From NCBI RefSeq assembly GCF_019575955.1, contig NZ_CP080575.1:2480001-2544000 (forward strand): 64,000 nucleotides of DNA, in the 5' to 3' direction. Positions 49,225 through 60,905 of the stretch are shown here, piece after piece. The stretch comes from Nesterenkonia pannonica (GTDB taxonomy: Bacteria > Actinomycetota > Actinomycetes > Actinomycetales > Micrococcaceae). The translations under genes and the position numbers were made by a program. The notes under the pieces are model-generated. The model was not told the DNA's origin. It did not search any database and was given only the letters and a program-made list of their open reading frames with translations. Position 1 is the first letter of the stretch. Every line of letters starts with the position of its first letter.

Positions 49225-49796
49225 TCAGTCCTGCTTGAAGGGAAGCCGAGTGCGCGAAGCAGTGCGCGGCCTTCCTCGTCAGTCGCTGCAGTGGTCACCA
49301 GTGTGATGTCCATACCGCGCGGACGGTCGATCTTGTCCTGGTCGATCTCGTGGAAGACCGACTGGTCGTTCAGACCGAAGGTGTAGTTGCCGTTGCCGTC
49401 GAACTGCTTGGGGCTCAGGCCGCGGAAGTCGCGGATGCGCGGCAGCGCGAATGTCACCAGACGGTCTACGAACTCCCACATGCGGTCTCCGCGGAGAGTC
49501 GTGTGAGTCCCGATGGGCTGGCCCTCGCGCAGCTTGAACTGCGCGATGGACTTGCGTGCCCGCGTGACCTTGGGCTTCTGACCGGTGATGCTGGTCAGGT
49601 CGGTCACGGCGCCGTCGATGAGCTTGGAGTCGCGAGCAGCCTCGCCGACACCCATGTTCACGACCACCTTGACCAGGCCGGGAACCTGCATCACGTTGGA
49701 GTACTTGAACTCCTCCTGGAGGGATCCGCGAATCTCATCGCGGTATTTGCCCTTCAGGCGAGGGACGATGGCGGACTCGTTGACGGTCTCAGTCAT
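49225..49796 (-). CDS. rplE: 50S ribosomal protein L5
   Basis: 5S rRNA-binding protein: ATG 49796, [113 protein letters not shown]. The normal end GFPFKQD-stop (TGA 49225-49227) is missed because one base is lacking in GGCTTCCC; the open frame runs on 30 codons to 49131. Confidence 0.96.
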
Positions 49797-50122
49797 GACA
49801 GCTCCTTCCCGGAGGCCTTGGCGTAGCGGACCTTCGTGGTCTCGCCGTCCGCGTCTTCCATGCGGAACCCGACGCGGGTCGGCTTGCCGGTCTCAGGGTC
49901 GACCACAGCCACGTTCGAGACGTGGATGGCCGCCTCGGACTCGACGATGCCCCCTCAGTGCTGCCGAACTGGTAGGCGCGGAGGTGCCGCTTCATGCGGT
50001 TGACCCCTTCGACGACCACGCGGTCGCGCTTGGGAAGAACCTCGAGCACCTTGCCCTGCTTGCCCTTGTCCTTGCTTAGCGAGCACCTGGACGAGGTCGT
50101 CCTTCTTGATCTTTGCTGCCAT
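49793..50122 (-). CDS. rplX: 50S ribosomal protein L24
   Basis: Assembly initiator. ATG 50122: [15 protein letters not shown], then scar GCTTAGC (50074-50080) where Ala-Gly-Lys-Asp-Lys-Gly is universal, then [41 protein letters not shown]. Another break near 49950. The end [12 protein letters not shown] overlaps the rplE start. Confidence 0.96.
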
Positions 50123-50125
50123 GGT

Positions 50126-50497
50126 CTACAGCACCTCCGGAGCCAGGGAGACGATCTTCATGAACTTGTTGTCGCGAAGCTCACGACCGACGGGACCGAA
50201 GATACGGGTTCCGCGTGGGTCCTGACTGTCACCCTTGAGAATGACGGCGGCGTTCTCGTCGAAGGAGATGTACGAGCCGTCATTGCGACGGGTCTTCTTC
50301 TTCGAACGGACGACGACCGCTTTGATGACGTCGCCCTTCTTGACATTTCCGCCTGGAATGGCGTCTTTTACGGTGGCGACGAATGTGTCGCCAATACCTG
50401 CATAGCGGCGTCCTGAACCGCCGAGCACGCGAATGACAAGGATTTCCTTGGCACCGGTGTTGTCAGCGATCTTGAGCCGCGATTCCTGCTGAATCAC
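50126..50497 (-). CDS. rplN: 50S ribosomal protein L14
   Basis: Complete 123-residue frame: [50 protein letters not shown], ending [19 protein letters not shown]. First gene of the spc group, preceded by a 300-nt gap with a terminator for rpsQ, so it probably has its own promoter within 50498-50741 (no confident -35/-10 seen). Confidence 0.98.
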   Translation of the reverse strand: MIQQESRLKIADNTGAKEILVIRVLGGSGRRYAGIGDTFVATVKDAIPGGNVKKGDVIKAVVVRSKKKTRRNDGSYISFDENAAVILKGDSQDPRGTRIFGPVGRELRDNKFMKIVSLAPEVL

Positions 50498-50741
50498 GTG
50501 GTTTCTCCTGCCGTCCTACTGGTCCTCACGCGAGCGCGAGCCTGGTGGAACATATAGAAATACGGGCGTTCTCTCCCGCCGCTTTCCCAGTGAGCCAGAA
50601 CGACGTGAGTCGATCTTTGGATCTGGAGAGTGAGCTCCAGGTCCTGTCACTGGCCGAGGCGGCGCTGGGAGACGTGCGCTGTCCGCGGCGGAATCGAATC
50701 GAAACCAACGCACACGGGCGCACAACTTCATTATCATACAG

Positions 50742-50783
50742 AAAAAGGGACCAAACCCCAAAACGCGGGGCTGGTCCCTTTTT
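50742..50783. terminator. Terminator after rpsQ
   Basis: Arms AAAAAGGGACCA / TGGTCCCTTTTT (12 bp) with an 18-nt loop holding a second stem CCCC/GGGG. On the minus strand it ends in TTTTTC right after the rpsQ stop: a textbook intrinsic terminator separating the S10 and spc operons. Confidence 0.88.
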
Positions 50784-50794
50784 CTTGGATGCTG

Positions 50795-51109
50795 CTACTT
50801 CGCCTTTTCGACGACCTTCACCAGGCGCCACCGCTTGGTGGCGGAGAGGGGGCGAGTCTCGGAGATCTGGACAGTGTCCCCGATCCCAGCCTCGCCGTTC
50901 TCGTCGTGGGCCTTGAACTTGGTGTGCCGCTTCATCACTTTCCCGTAGAGGGAGTGCTTCTTGCGGTCCTCGACCTCAACGACGATCGTCTTCTCCATCT
51001 TGTCGGAGACGACGACACCGCGAAGGTTCTTGCGGTAGTTGCGCTCGGAGGCTGCATCGCTCTGCGCCTTGTTGGCGGGCGCTGCGGCCGTAGTGTTCTG
51101 CTTGCTCAT
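50795..51109 (-). CDS. rpsQ: 30S ribosomal protein S17
   Basis: Complete 104-residue frame with a 20-residue Ala/Asn-rich N-terminal extension, then [48 protein letters not shown] and [20 protein letters not shown]. Last gene of the S10 operon. Confidence 0.98.
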   Translation of the reverse strand: MSKQNTTAAAPANKAQSDAASERNYRKNLRGVVVSDKMEKTIVVEVEDRKKHSLYGKVMKRHTKFKAHDENGEAGIGDTVQISETRPLSATKRWRLVKVVEKAK

Positions 51110-51111
51110 GC

Positions 51112-51366
51112 TCAGTCCTCAGTCTCCTTCTCGGCCTCAGCTGCACCTTCACGGATACCAAGCTCACGCTCGCGCAGCACCGTGTAGATGCGCGCAATGT
51201 CTCGCTTGACGGCCTTGAGGCGAGCCGAGTTCTCCAGCTGCCCGGTGGCGTGCTGGAAACGGAGGTTGAACAGCTCCTCCTTAGCACCACGAAGGTGCTC
51301 GGCAAGCTCTGAAGCCTCCATGTTGGCAAGCTTCTCCACGGTCAGGTCCTTAGATCCGACTGCCAT
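51112..51366 (-). CDS. rpmC: 50S ribosomal protein L29
   Basis: Complete frame: [68 protein letters not shown] with an acidic tail. ATG 51366 follows the rplP stop by one base; GTG 51378 is in frame but lies within rplP. Confidence 0.96.
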   Translation of the reverse strand: MAVGSKDLTVEKLANMEASELAEHLRGAKEELFNLRFQHATGQLENSARLKAVKRDIARIYTVLRERELGIREGAAEAEKETED

Positions 51367-51367
51367 T

Positions 51368-51783
51368 TCACTCACCACTCTCTCGGCTGATGACGCGTGC
51401 CTTCATAGGCAGCTTGTGGATTGCCAGACGGAGGGCCTCCTTGGCCACCTCTTCGCTGACACCGGAAAGCTCGAACATGACGCGTCCGGGCTTGACGTTG
51501 GCGACCCACCACTCGGGCGAACCCTTGCCGGAGCCCATGCGGACTTCGGCAGGCTTCTTGGTGAGGGGTGGTCCGGATAGATGTTGATCCAGACCTTTCC
51601 GCCACGCTTGATGTAACGGGTCATAGCGATACGGGCCGACTCGATCTGACGGTTCGTCACGTAGGCCGGGGCCATCGCCTGGATGCCGTACTCGCCGAAG
51701 GCCAGCTCAGTGCCGCCCTTGGCCATGCCGCTGCGCTTAGGCTTGTGCGGCTTGCGGAACTTGACGCGCTTTGGCATCAGCAT
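51368..51783 (-). CDS. rplP: 50S ribosomal protein L16
   Basis: ATG 51783 overlaps the rpsC stop. [73 protein letters not shown]; a one-base break near 51570; then [63 protein letters not shown]. Confidence 0.97.
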
Positions 51784-52574
51784 CAGTTCTGCCCTCCTTC
51801 TGCGGCAGGTGCTGCGGAGGCCTCGTCGCGACGTCCGCCGCCACGACGACGGCGCTCACCGCCGCGCTCGTTGCGGCCGCCGCGGGCACCGCCGCGGCCG
51901 GACGGCTGCGAGGCCTGCTGCGCAGCGAGTTCCTTGGCGGTGAGGTCACCCTTGTAGACCCAGACCTTCACACCGATGCGGCCGAAGGTCGTCTTCGCCT
52001 CGTGCTTGCCGAAGTCGATGTTCGCCCGGAGTGTGTGCAGAGGAACGCGGCCCTCGCGGTAGAACTCGGAGCGGGACATCTCAGCACCGCCGAGCCGTCC
52101 GGCACACTGGATCCGGATGCCCTTTGCGCCGGAGCGCATGGCGGACTGAATCGCCTTCTTCATAGCGCGGCGGAAGGCGACACGGGCAGCAAGCTGCTCG
52201 GCGACGCCCTGGGCGACGAGCTGAGCATCTGTTTCGGGGTTCTTCACCTCGAGGATGTTCAGCTGGATCTGCTTGTTCGTGAGCTTCTCGAGCTGACCGC
52301 GGATGCGGTCCGCCTCGGCGCCGCGGCGACCGATGACGATGCCCGGCCGAGCGGTGTGGATGTCCACACGAACCCGGTCGCGAGTGCGCTCAATCTCCAC
52401 GCGGGAGATGCCTGCTCGTTCGACGCTCTTCTCGAGCAGCTCCCGAATCTGAGCATCTTCCTTGACGTAGTCCTTGTACCGCTGACCCGCTTTGTTGGAG
52501 TCGGCGTACCAGCGAGTGACGTGGTCAGTGGTGATGCCCAGACGGAAACCATTGGGGTTGATCTTCTGTCCCAC
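51783..52574 (-). CDS. rpsC: 30S ribosomal protein S3
   Basis: Complete frame of 263 residues: [27 protein letters not shown] domain [68 protein letters not shown]. The C-terminal 40 residues are Arg-Gly-rich ([23 protein letters not shown]), as in many actinobacteria. Confidence 0.98.
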   Translation of the reverse strand: MGQKINPNGFRLGITTDHVTRWYADSNKAGQRYKDYVKEDAQIRELLEKSVERAGISRVEIERTRDRVRVDIHTARPGIVIGRRGAEADRIRGQLEKLTNKQIQLNILEVKNPETDAQLVAQGVAEQLAARVAFRRAMKKAIQSAMRSGAKGIRIQCAGRLGGAEMSRSEFYREGRVPLHTLRANIDFGKHEAKTTFGRIGVKVWVYKGDLTAKELAAQQASQPSGRGGARGGRNERGGERRRRGGGRRDEASAAPAAEGGQN

Positions 52575-52936
52575 TACTGATCCCCACCTTTCTCTTCTGT
52601 GCCGACCACGATGGTCACGTGGCTGGTGCGCTTGTTGATGCGGAAGGCGCGTCCCTGGGCACGGGGGCGGAACCGCTTCATGGTCGGCCCCTCGTCCACG
52701 CGCGCCTCAGTGATGACGTAGTCGTCTTCGTTGAACGCCGTGCCCGCACGGTCAGCGTGCTGACGTGCGTTGGCCAGCGCTGACGCAACCACCTTGTACA
52801 CCGGCTCAGAAGCCCCTGGGGCGAACTGAAGAATAGCCAGCGCCTCGTTGGCCTGCTTGCCGCGGACAAGGTCGACGACGCGCCGGGCCTTCATAGGCGT
52901 CACACGCAGGTAGCGCGCAATTGCCTTGGCTTCCAT
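52574..52936 (-). CDS. rplV: 50S ribosomal protein L22
   Basis: Complete 120-residue frame: [40 protein letters not shown], then the beta-hairpin [29 protein letters not shown], which lines the exit tunnel. Stop and rpsC start overlap by one base. Confidence 0.98.
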   Translation of the reverse strand: MEAKAIARYLRVTPMKARRVVDLVRGKQANEALAILQFAPGASEPVYKVVASALANARQHADRAGTAFNEDDYVITEARVDEGPTMKRFRPRAQGRAFRINKRTSHVTIVVGTEEKGGDQ

Positions 52937-52968
52937 TGCTCTCCTTCTTTCCTGAAGTGCAGCCCCGC

Positions 52969-53249
52969 TCAGCGGCGCTTGCCCTTCTTGTCGTCTTTCA
53001 CATGTCCGCGGAACGTGCGGGTCAGAGCGAACTCGCCGAGCTTGTGCCCGACCATCGACTCCGTGATGAACACCGGAATGTGCTTACGCCCATCGTGCAC
53101 GGCAATGGTGTGGCCGAGCATGTCCGGGATGATCATGGAACGGCGGGACCAGGTCTTGATGACATTCTTGGTGCCCTTTTCGTTCTCAGCCTGAACCTTG
53201 AGGAACAGGTGCTGATCAACGAAGGGCCCTTCTTCAAGCTGCGTGGCAT
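52969..53249 (-). CDS. rpsS: 30S ribosomal protein S19
   Basis: ATG 53249: MPRSLKKGP; one T is missing, shifting [74 protein letters not shown] into the next frame. Ends KKGKRR at 52969. Because of the break no long open frame exists here, so automatic annotation may miss it. Confidence 0.96.
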
Positions 53250-53261
53250 GTTTCCAGGCTC

Positions 53262-54098
53262 CTATCGCTTGTTCTTAGTACGACGGCGACGCACGATGAG
53301 CTTGTCGCTTTCCTTGTTGGGACGACGAGTGCGGCCCTCGGGCTTGCCGTTGGGGTTGACAGGGTGACGACCGCCGGAGGTCTTGCCCTCGCCACCGCCG
53401 TGCGGGTGGTCGACGGGGTTCATGACCACACCGCGGACGGTCGGGCGAATGCCCTTCCAGCGGTTGCGGTAAGCCTTGCCCCAGTTGATGTTCGACTGCT
53501 CGGCGTTGCCGACCTGGCCGACAGTGGCGCGGCAGCGAACATCCACGTTCCGCACTTCGCCCGAGGGCAGGCGCAGCTGCGCGTACTTGCCCTCACGAGC
53601 GACGAGCTGAATGGCCACACCTGCTGACCGTCCCAGCTTTGCTCCGCCTCCGGGACGGAGCTCCACCGAGTGGATCACGGTGCCCAGTGGGATGTTCCGC
53701 AGGGGCAGGTTGTTGCCGGGCTTGATGTCAGCGTTGGGGCCGGACTCAATAGCGTCGCCCTGGTTCAGCTTGGCCGGGGCGAGGATGTACCGCTTGGTGC
53801 CGTCTGCGAAGTGCAGCAGCGCGATGCGTGCGGTCCGGTTGGGGTCGTACTCGATGTGAGCGACCTTGGCGGGAACGCCGTCCTTGTCGGACCGACGGAA
53901 GTCGATCACGCGGTACTGGCGCTTGTGTCCACCGCCCTTGTGACGCGTGGTGATCTTGCCCTGACCATTGCGGCCGCCCGTCTTGGTCAGCGGCCGAAGC
54001 AGGGACTTCTCCGGGGTGTCCCGGGTGATCTCTGCGAAGTCGGCCACTGACGCGCCGCGCTGGCCCGGTGTGGTCGGCTTGAGGTTACGAATTGCCAT
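53262..54098 (-). CDS. rplB: 50S ribosomal protein L2
   Basis: Complete 278-residue frame: [81 protein letters not shown], and the peptidyl-transferase loop [32 protein letters not shown] with the key His. Confidence 0.98.
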   Translation of the reverse strand: MAIRNLKPTTPGQRGASVADFAEITRDTPEKSLLRPLTKTGGRNGQGKITTRHKGGGHKRQYRVIDFRRSDKDGVPAKVAHIEYDPNRTARIALLHFADGTKRYILAPAKLNQGDAIESGPNADIKPGNNLPLRNIPLGTVIHSVELRPGGGAKLGRSAGVAIQLVAREGKYAQLRLPSGEVRNVDVRCRATVGQVGNAEQSNINWGKAYRNRWKGIRPTVRGVVMNPVDHPHGGGEGKTSGGRHPVNPNGKPEGRTRRPNKESDKLIVRRRRTKNKR

Positions 54099-54133
54099 GT
54101 GCTCTTCCTTCGATCAAGTGGTGCCGGCAGCCG

Positions 54134-54442
54134 TCAGGCTGCGGCTCCTCCGAAGATGTCGATTGCATATCCCTCTTTGAGGGTGATGATCGCGCGCTTG
54201 GTGTCGTTGCGCTTGCCCCAGCCGAAGCGGGTGCGGCGGCGCTTGCCCTCGCGATTGATCGTGTTGACCCTGTCGACCTTGACGCTGAAGATCTTCTCAA
54301 CGGCGTATTTGATCTCGGTCTTGTTCGATCCGGGAGCCACCAGGAAGGTGTACTTGCCCTCGTCGATGTTGTTGTAGGACTTCTCGGAGATCACCGGCGC
54401 GAGGATGACATCGCGGGGATCCTTATTGATGGTGGCGCTCAC
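54134..54442 (-). CDS. rplW: 50S ribosomal protein L23
   Basis: Complete 102-residue frame: [82 protein letters not shown]. Docking site for SRP and trigger factor at the tunnel exit. GTG 54442 overlaps the rplD stop (GTGA). Confidence 0.97.
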   Translation of the reverse strand: MSATINKDPRDVILAPVISEKSYNNIDEGKYTFLVAPGSNKTEIKYAVEKIFSVKVDRVNTINREGKRRRTRFGWGKRNDTKRAIITLKEGYAIDIFGGAAA

Positions 54443-55063
54443 TTGGCCTCCTCCTTGTCCTTCTGTCCGCCTTCAGCGTGGGAGAGGAAGGCGTCGTAGC
54501 TAAGCCTGAGTGAACACGACCTCGTCGGAGACGACGACGTCGTAGGTGTTCAGCTGGTCCGCGTAGAGGGTGTGCACCTCGGGCAGATTGCGCAGGCTGA
54601 GTGCGGCGTTGTCCTCCCCGCGGCCGATGACCACGAGCCAGTTCCGGGCACTTCCGACTGCCTGAAGCGCATCTTTGCTTACCTTCGTCGAAGGCCCGTC
54701 AGCAGCGATGGCGTCGATGACGTGGACGCGGCCGTTGCGCGCCCGGTCAGACAGCGCACCGCGCAGGGCCGCTGCCTTCATCTTCTTAGGAGTCCGCTGT
54801 GCATAGGAGCGAGGGGTCGGTCCGTGAGCGACGCCGCCTCCGATCATGTGCGGGGCGATCATTGAGCCCTGACGGGCACGGCCGGTCCCCTTCTGGCGGA
54901 AGGGCTTGGCGGTGGTCGCAGAGACCTCTGAACGTGTCTTGACCTTGCTCGTGCCCTGGCGGGCCGCCGCCTGCTGGGCCACCACAACCTGGTGGATCAG
55001 CGCGGGCTTGGTCTCAGTGTCGAAGATCTCGCCGGGGAGATCGACAGCAACTTTCTTAGCCAT
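54439..55063 (-). CDS. rplD: 50S ribosomal protein L4
   Basis: ATG 55063: [98 protein letters not shown]. Two scars: GCTTAC at 54677-54682 (PSTKAG read PSTKVS) and GCTAAGC at 54499-54505, which puts TAG in frame after VVFTQA where Ala-Gly-Tyr-Asp-Ala-Phe is expected. True end [13 protein letters not shown] at 54439-54441. Confidence 0.97.
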
Positions 55064-55068
55064 GTGGA

Positions 55069-55730
55069 TCAGGCTCCCTTCACGGCCGTGCGGACGAGGA
55101 TGGTGCCGCCGCGAGCGCCGGGCACGGCGCCTTTGAGCAACAGCAGGCCCTTCTCGGCGTCCACGGCGTGGACGGTGAGGTTGTGGGTGGTGTGGCGGGC
55201 GTTGCCCATTTTTCCGGCCATCCGCAGACCCTTGAACACGCGGCCGGGGGTTGCGGCCATACCGATGGCGCCCGGCTTGCGGTGGTTCTTGTGCTGACCG
55301 TGCGATGCCCCGACGTTTAGCGAAGCCGTGACGCTTCATAACGCCGGCGAAGCCTTTGCCCTTGGTCTTGCCGATGACGTCGACCTTCTGGCTTACCTCA
55401 AAGGCTTCGACGCTCAGGTCCTGGCCGAGCTCGTAGTCGGATGCGTCGGCGGTGCGGATCTCGACGACGTGACGCCGCGGCGTCACCCCGGCCTTGGCGA
55501 AGTGGCCCGCAAGGGCTTCGTCACCTGACGGGGTCGATGGCTCCGAAGCCGATCTGTACGGCGCTGTAGCCGTCCGTCTCAGCGGTTCGGACCTGTGTGA
55601 TGACGTTGGAGTCAGCCTTGATGACAGTCACGGGTACGAGGTTGTTGTTCTCGTCCCAGACCTGGGTCATGCCGAGCTTGGTGCCCAGCAGACCTTTGAC
55701 GGGCAGCTCAACGCGAGAAATGTTGCTCAT
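55069..55730 (-). CDS. rplC: 50S ribosomal protein L3
   Basis: ATG 55730: [64 protein letters not shown]; break near 55515 (a G lost); then [27 protein letters not shown]. Scars: GCTTAC at 55391-55396 (EAGQKVDV read EVSQKVDV) and GTTTAGC at 55315-55321 (HGFAG-VGASHG, shift). End [25 protein letters not shown]. Confidence 0.97.
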
Positions 55731-55748
55731 TGTTCAGGCACCTCCCTC

Positions 55749-56057
55749 TTAGAGCTTGATCTCGATGTTGACATCGGCGGGCAGGTCGAGACGCATCAGC
55801 GAGTCCACGGCCTTGGGCGTGGGGTCGACGATGTCGATGAGTCGCTTGTGAGTGCGCATCTCGAAGTGCTCGCGTGAGTCCTTGTACTTGTGAGGTGAAC
55901 GAATAACGGCGTAGACGTTCTTCTCAGTCGGCAGCGGCACGGGGCCGACGACCGTGGCGCCTGCGCGCGTGACTGTGTCGACGATCTTGCGAGCGGAGGT
56001 GTCGATCACCTCGTGGTCGTACGACTTCAGCCGGATGCGGATTTTCTGTCCCGCCAT
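55749..56057 (-). CDS. rpsJ: 30S ribosomal protein S10
   Basis: Complete 102-residue frame: [76 protein letters not shown]. Also the transcription factor NusE. First gene of the S10 operon; start ATG 56057 with GAGAGG upstream. Confidence 0.98.
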   Translation of the reverse strand: MAGQKIRIRLKSYDHEVIDTSARKIVDTVTRAGATVVGPVPLPTEKNVYAVIRSPHKYKDSREHFEMRTHKRLIDIVDPTPKAVDSLMRLDLPADVNIEIKL

Positions 56058-56476
56058 GGCGTTGAGCCTCTCTGTGGTCCTTGCAATACGTCCTCGATGC
56101 GGCCGGGCGCGGCTGCAGATACGATGCGGACTCCAGCGCCAGAGAGGCGGTCGCAGAGCGACCGTCAAAGAGCTGTGAACACCTTCTGCAGTTTTTGCCT
56201 GGCCTGACAGGGCGAATCCGCTGATTCAGCGGGATGCTCTCCCTGAAGGCTTCCGGCCCCCGCGGTCGGGCGTGTCGCTTACGATGCACTTCTCAGTGCA
56301 CAGCAACACCCGCGGTAGCGGCCGGGTGGATTGTCGAACTGTTCTGCTGCACTGCTGGGCACACAAGCACCCGGCGGTGAGCAACTTGTCTATAGTGCCA
56401 CGCCCGGAGGGTGCGCCGCAACTCCGAACGCGTCAGGGTCTCTCGGTGCGCCGCACCTCGTCCGCAGCCCGGGCAC
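56058..56476 (-). promoter_or_regulatory. S10 operon leader and promoter region
   Basis: 420 nt without a convincing gene before rpsJ. On the minus strand a possible -10 TATAGA lies at 56389-56394, giving a leader of over 300 nt, long enough for translational feedback by a ribosomal protein. No clean -35 at proper distance. GCTTAC at 56277-56282 may be another altered GCCGGC. Confidence 0.35.
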
Positions 56477-56518
56477 GCAAGAGGCCCCGAGCACCTGATG
56501 GCGCTCGGGGCCTCTTGC
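56477..56518. terminator. Terminator after tuf
   Basis: Perfect 16-bp arms GCAAGAGGCCCCGAGC / GCTCGGGGCCTCTTGC with a 10-nt loop (ACCTGATGGC). Located 66 nt past the tuf stop on the minus strand; separates the str and S10 operons. Confidence 0.88.
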
Positions 56519-56583
56519 AGCTCTCAGGTCGTTATCCGATGCTCACCGCACCGGGGCCAGCCTGAGCAGCCCGGAAGGCACAA

Positions 56584-57773
56584 TCACTGAGTGATCTTGG
56601 TGACCTTGCCGGAGCCGACGGTGCGGCCGCCCTCACGGATGGCGAAGCCGAGGCCCTCTTCCATGGCGATGGGCTGGATGAGCTCAACCGACATCTCGGT
56701 GTTGTCACCGGGCATCACCATTTCGGTGCCCTCAGGAAGGTGGATGACGCCGGTGACGTCAGTGGTCCGGAAGTAGAACTGCGGACGGTAGTTCGTGTAG
56801 AACGGGTTGTGGCGTCCACCCTCGTCCTTGGACAGGATGTAGACGTTGGCCTCGAACTTGGTGTGCGGGGTGATGGAGCCGGGGCTGCCACCACCTGACC
56901 GCGCTCCACATCGTCGCGCTTCAGACCGCGAAGCAGCAGACCGCAGTTCTCGCCGGCCCATGCCTCGTCGAGCTGCTTGTGGAACATCTCGATGCCGGTG
57001 ACGGTGGTCTTCTGCTTGTCACGGATGCCGAGGATCTCGATCTCGGAGTTGATCTTCAGCGTGCCGCGCTCGGCGCGACCCGTCACCACGGTGCCGCGGC
57101 CGGTAATGGTGAAGACGTCCTCGATAGGCATGAGGAACGGCTTGTCCTTGTCCCGCTCCGGCTCCGGAATGAACTCGTCGACCTGGTCCATCAGGTCCTC
57201 GACGGTCTTGACCCACTCAGCGTCGCCCTCAAGAGCCTTCAGCCCTGAGGTGCGGATCACGGGTGCGTTGTCGCCGTCGTAGTCCTGGTCCGAGAGCAGC
57301 TCACGGACCTCCATCTCGACCAGGTCAAGCAGCTCCTCGTCCTCCACCATGTCGGCCTTGTTCAGGGCGACCAGCAGAGCGGGGACGCCGACCTGCTTGG
57401 CGAGCAGCACGTGCTCGCGGGTCTGCGCCATCGGGCCGTCAGTGGCGGCGACCACGAGGATCGCGCCGTCCATCTGAGCCGCACCAGTGATCATGTTCTT
57501 CACGTAGTCCGCGTGGCCGGGAGCGTCGACGTGTGCGTAGTGACGCTTCTCGGTCTGGTACTCCACGTGGGAGACGTTGATCGTGATGCCGCGCTCGCGC
57601 TCCTCAGGAGCGTTGTCGATCGAGGCGAAGTCGCGCTGGTCGTTCAGGTCCGGGTACTTGTCGCCCAGAACCTTCGAGATCGCAGCGGTCAGGGTGGTCT
57701 TGCCATGGTCGACGTGACCGATGGTGCCGATGTTGAGGTGCGGCTTGCTCCGCTCGAACTTTGCCTTGGCCAC
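56584..57773 (-). CDS. tuf: Elongation factor Tu
   Basis: ATG 57773: [26 protein letters not shown] (G1), [13 protein letters not shown] (switch I), [16 protein letters not shown] (G3), NKADMV (G4). One break near 56890 at [18 protein letters not shown]-terminal domain [13 protein letters not shown] and [10 protein letters not shown]. The upstream 120 nt to fusA is AT-richer (TTTAGTAGACT on the minus strand could be a -10), suggesting an extra tuf promoter. Confidence 0.97.
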
Positions 57774-57905
57774 AGGTTCCTCCTATAGAACGTGTTGGTG
57801 AAGAAGACTTCTTTCAGGCACAGGGTTGTCCCATGCTGAAACTCCAGAAAGTCTACTAAATGAAGGTGTGTTTCTTGAAATTGACGTAAACCGACCAGTG
57901 AGCTA

Positions 57906-60024
57906 TCACTCGCCGCGTGACTTTTCGATGATCTCCTCCGCCACAGCCTTGGGAACCTCGGCGTAGGACTCGAAGGTCATCGTGAAGACCGCGCGGCCCT
58001 GGGTGCGGGAGCGCAGCTCGCCGATGTAGCCGAACATCTCGGACAGCGGGACGCCGGCCTTGATGACCTTGACGCTTAAGCAGCGTCGTCCATGGACTGG
58101 ATCTGGCCTCGGCGGGAGTTCAGGTCGCCGATGACGTCCCCATGTACTCCTCGGGGTACGGACTTCGACGGCCATCATGGGCTCGAGGAGCACGGGGTTC
58201 GCGCGCTTCGCACCCTCCTTGAAGACCTGTGAGCTAAGCCAGCTTGAACGCCATCTCCGAGGAGTCGACGTCGTGGTACTGGCCGTCGGTGAGGCGCGCC
58301 TTGACGCCGACCATCGGGTACCCGGCAAGCACGCCGAGCTGCATCGCATCGTGGATGCCCGAGTCGACCGAAGGGATGTATTCGCGAGGGATGCGACCGC
58401 CTGTGACGGCGTTCTCGAACTCGTAGAGCTCCTCGCCCGAGGTGTCGAGCGGCTCGAAGTCCACGATCACCTTGGCGAACTGACCGGAGCCGCCGGTCTG
58501 CTTCTTGTGCGTGTACTCGACCTTCTGAACAGCCTTCTTGATGGTCTCGCGGTAGGCGACCTGCGGCTTGCCGACGTTCGCCTCAACCTTGAACTCCCGC
58601 TTCATGCGGTCGACGAGGATGTCGAGGTGCAGCTCGCCCATGCCTCCGATCTCAGTCTGGCCGGTCTCCTCGTTCTGGTTCACGGTGAACGTGGGGTCCT
58701 CGGCCGCGAGCTTCTGGATGGCCGTGGAGAGCTTCTCCTGGTCACCCTTGGACTTCGGCTCGATGGCCACCGAGATGACCGGCTCCGGGAAGCTCATGGA
58801 CTCCAGAACGATCTGCTCGTTGGGGTCGCACAGAGTGTCGCCCGTGGTGGTGTCCTTGAGCCCGATCACGGCGTAGATGTGACCCGCCTGGATCTCCTCG
58901 ACCGGGTTCTCCTTGTTGGCGTGCATCTGGAAGAGCTTGCCGATGCGCTCCTTCTTGCCCTTCGTCGAATTGACGATCTGGGCACCGGAGGAGAGCTTGC
59001 CGGAGTACACGCGGATGAAGGTCAGCTGGCCGAAGAACGGGTGGGCAGCGATCTTGAACGCCAGCGCCGAGAACGGCTCGTCCTTGCCCGGCTTACGGGT
59101 CAGGACGACTTCCTCGTCGCCAGGCTTGTGGCCCTCCATAGAGTCGACGTCCGCTGGTGAGGGCAGGTAGTCGACGACTGCATCGAGCATCGGCTGGACC
59201 CCACGGTTCTTGAACGCGGACCCGCAGAACACCGGGTAGGCGTCGCCTGCGATGGTCAGCTTGCGGATTCCGGTCTTGAGCTCATCGATGGTGAGCTCCT
59301 CACCGTTGAGGTACTTGTCCATGAGCTCGTCGTCTGCCTCAGCGACGCTTTCGATGAGCTCATTGCGGTAGTCCTCGGCCTGCTCCTTGAGGTCCTCAGG
59401 GATCTCGCGAGTCTCGTACTCGGCACCCATGGTGACGTCGCCCTTGGCGTCGCCGGGCCACACCAGGGCCTTCTGGTGGAGCACATCGATGACGCCGACG
59501 AAGTCGGACTCCGAGCCGATCGGCAGCTGCATCACCAGCGGCTTGGCGCCGAGGCGCTGCTTGATGGTGTCAACCGTGAAGTAGAAGTCCGCGCCCAGCT
59601 TGTCCATCTTGTTGACGAAGCAGATGCGGGGAACGTTGTACTTGTCGGCCTGGCGCCAGACGGTCTCAGACTGCGGCTCCACACCCTCTTTGCCGTCGAA
59701 CACTGCGACGGCACCATCGAGCACTCGGAGCGCGCGCTCCACCTCGACGGTGAAGTCGACGTGCCCGGGGGTGTCGATGATGTTGATCTGGTTGTCCTCC
59801 CAGAAGCAGGTGACCGCGGCGGAGGTGATGGTGATGCCGCGCTCCTTCTCCTGATCCATCCAGTCCGTGGTGGACGCACCATCGTGAGTCTCACCGATCT
59901 TGTGGTTCAGACCGGTGTAGAACAGGACGCGCTCGGTGGTGGTGGTCTTACCCGCATCGATGTGTGCCATGATGCCGATGTTGCGGACCTTCTTCAGGTC
60001 AGTGAGCACCTCTTGTTGTGCCAC
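57906..60024 (-). CDS. fusA: Elongation factor G
   Basis: Translocase GTPase. ATG 60024: [69 protein letters not shown]; domain [19 protein letters not shown]. Scars: GCTAAGC at 58233-58239 ([14 protein letters not shown]) and GCTTAAGC at 58074-58081 ([15 protein letters not shown]). One G lost near 58140 ([12 protein letters not shown]). C-terminus [13 protein letters not shown]. An intact GCCGGC (58052) lies only 20 nt from an altered one. Confidence 0.97.
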
Positions 60025-60062
60025 GGTTTTCCCCTTTTGGTGGTTGCTTCTGGAAGTAGTGC

Positions 60063-60531
60063 TTACCAGCGGTAGTGGGCGAAGGCCTTGTTGGCCTCTG
60101 CCATCTTATGGGTGTCCTCGCGGCGCTTGACTGCTGCCCCGAGCCCATTGGACGCGTCAAGAATCTCGTTCATGAGACGGTCGGTCATCGTCTTCTCGCG
60201 GCGGTCCTTGGCGTAGCCGACCAGCCAGCGCAGGGCCAGAGCCGTGGCGCGTCCGGGCTTGACCTCGACGGGCACCTGGTAGGTGGCGCCGCCGACGCGG
60301 CGGGAGCGAACCTCGAGCGCCGGGCGGATGTTGTCCATCGCGGTCTTGAGGGTCTCCACAGCGTTCTCGCCGTTCTTGGAGGCGACGCCGTCGAGGGCTC
60401 CGTAGACGATCCGCTCGGCGGTGGACTTCTTGCCGTCGACGAGAACCTTGTTGATCAGCTGGGTGACCAGCGGGGATCCGTGAACAGGATCCTGGACGAG
60501 GGCGCTTCGGCGCGGGTCCCTTACGAGGCAT
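60063..60531 (-). CDS. rpsG: 30S ribosomal protein S7
   Basis: ATG 60531 overlaps the rpsL stop (TAATG): [10 protein letters not shown], break near 60495, [36 protein letters not shown], then [57 protein letters not shown], ending AFAHYRW. A second break near 60400. Confidence 0.97.
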
Positions 60532-60905
60532 TACTTCTTCTCCTTCTTCGCGCCGTAGCGGCTGCGGGCCTGGCCGCGGCCCTTGACACCCTGGGTGTCG
60601 AGGGCGCCGCGGACGATCTTGTAGCGCACACCGGGAAGGTCCTTCACACGGCCGCCGCGAACGAGCACGATGGAGTGCTCCTGCAGATTGTGGCCTTCGC
60701 CGGGGATGTATGCGGTGACCTCGACGCCGCCGCCGAGACGCACACGGGCAACCTTCCGGAGTGCCGAGTTCGGCTTCTTCGGCGTGGTCGTGTACACACG
60801 TGTGCACACGCCGCGGCGCATCGGGCTGCCCTTCAGGGCAGGGGTTGGGTTCTTGGTGGGCTTGGGCTCGCGGCCCTTGCGCACCAGCTGCTGAATAGTA
60901 GGCAC
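60531..60905 (-). CDS. rpsL: 30S ribosomal protein S12
   Basis: Complete 124-residue frame: [57 protein letters not shown]. The lysines of TPKKPNSA and GRVKDLPG are the wild-type residues associated with streptomycin sensitivity. Decoding-centre protein; first gene of rpsL-rpsG-fusA-tuf. Confidence 0.98.
   Translation of the reverse strand: MPTIQQLVRKGREPKPTKNPTPALKGSPMRRGVCTRVYTTTPKKPNSALRKVARVRLGGGVEVTAYIPGEGHNLQEHSIVLVRGGRVKDLPGVRYKIVRGALDTQGVKGRGQARSRYGAKKEKK

Noticed and set aside
58177..59160. 327-residue plus-strand frame opposite fusA
   Set aside because: Antisense shadow of EF-G; Leu/Val/Arg-biased with no start signal.
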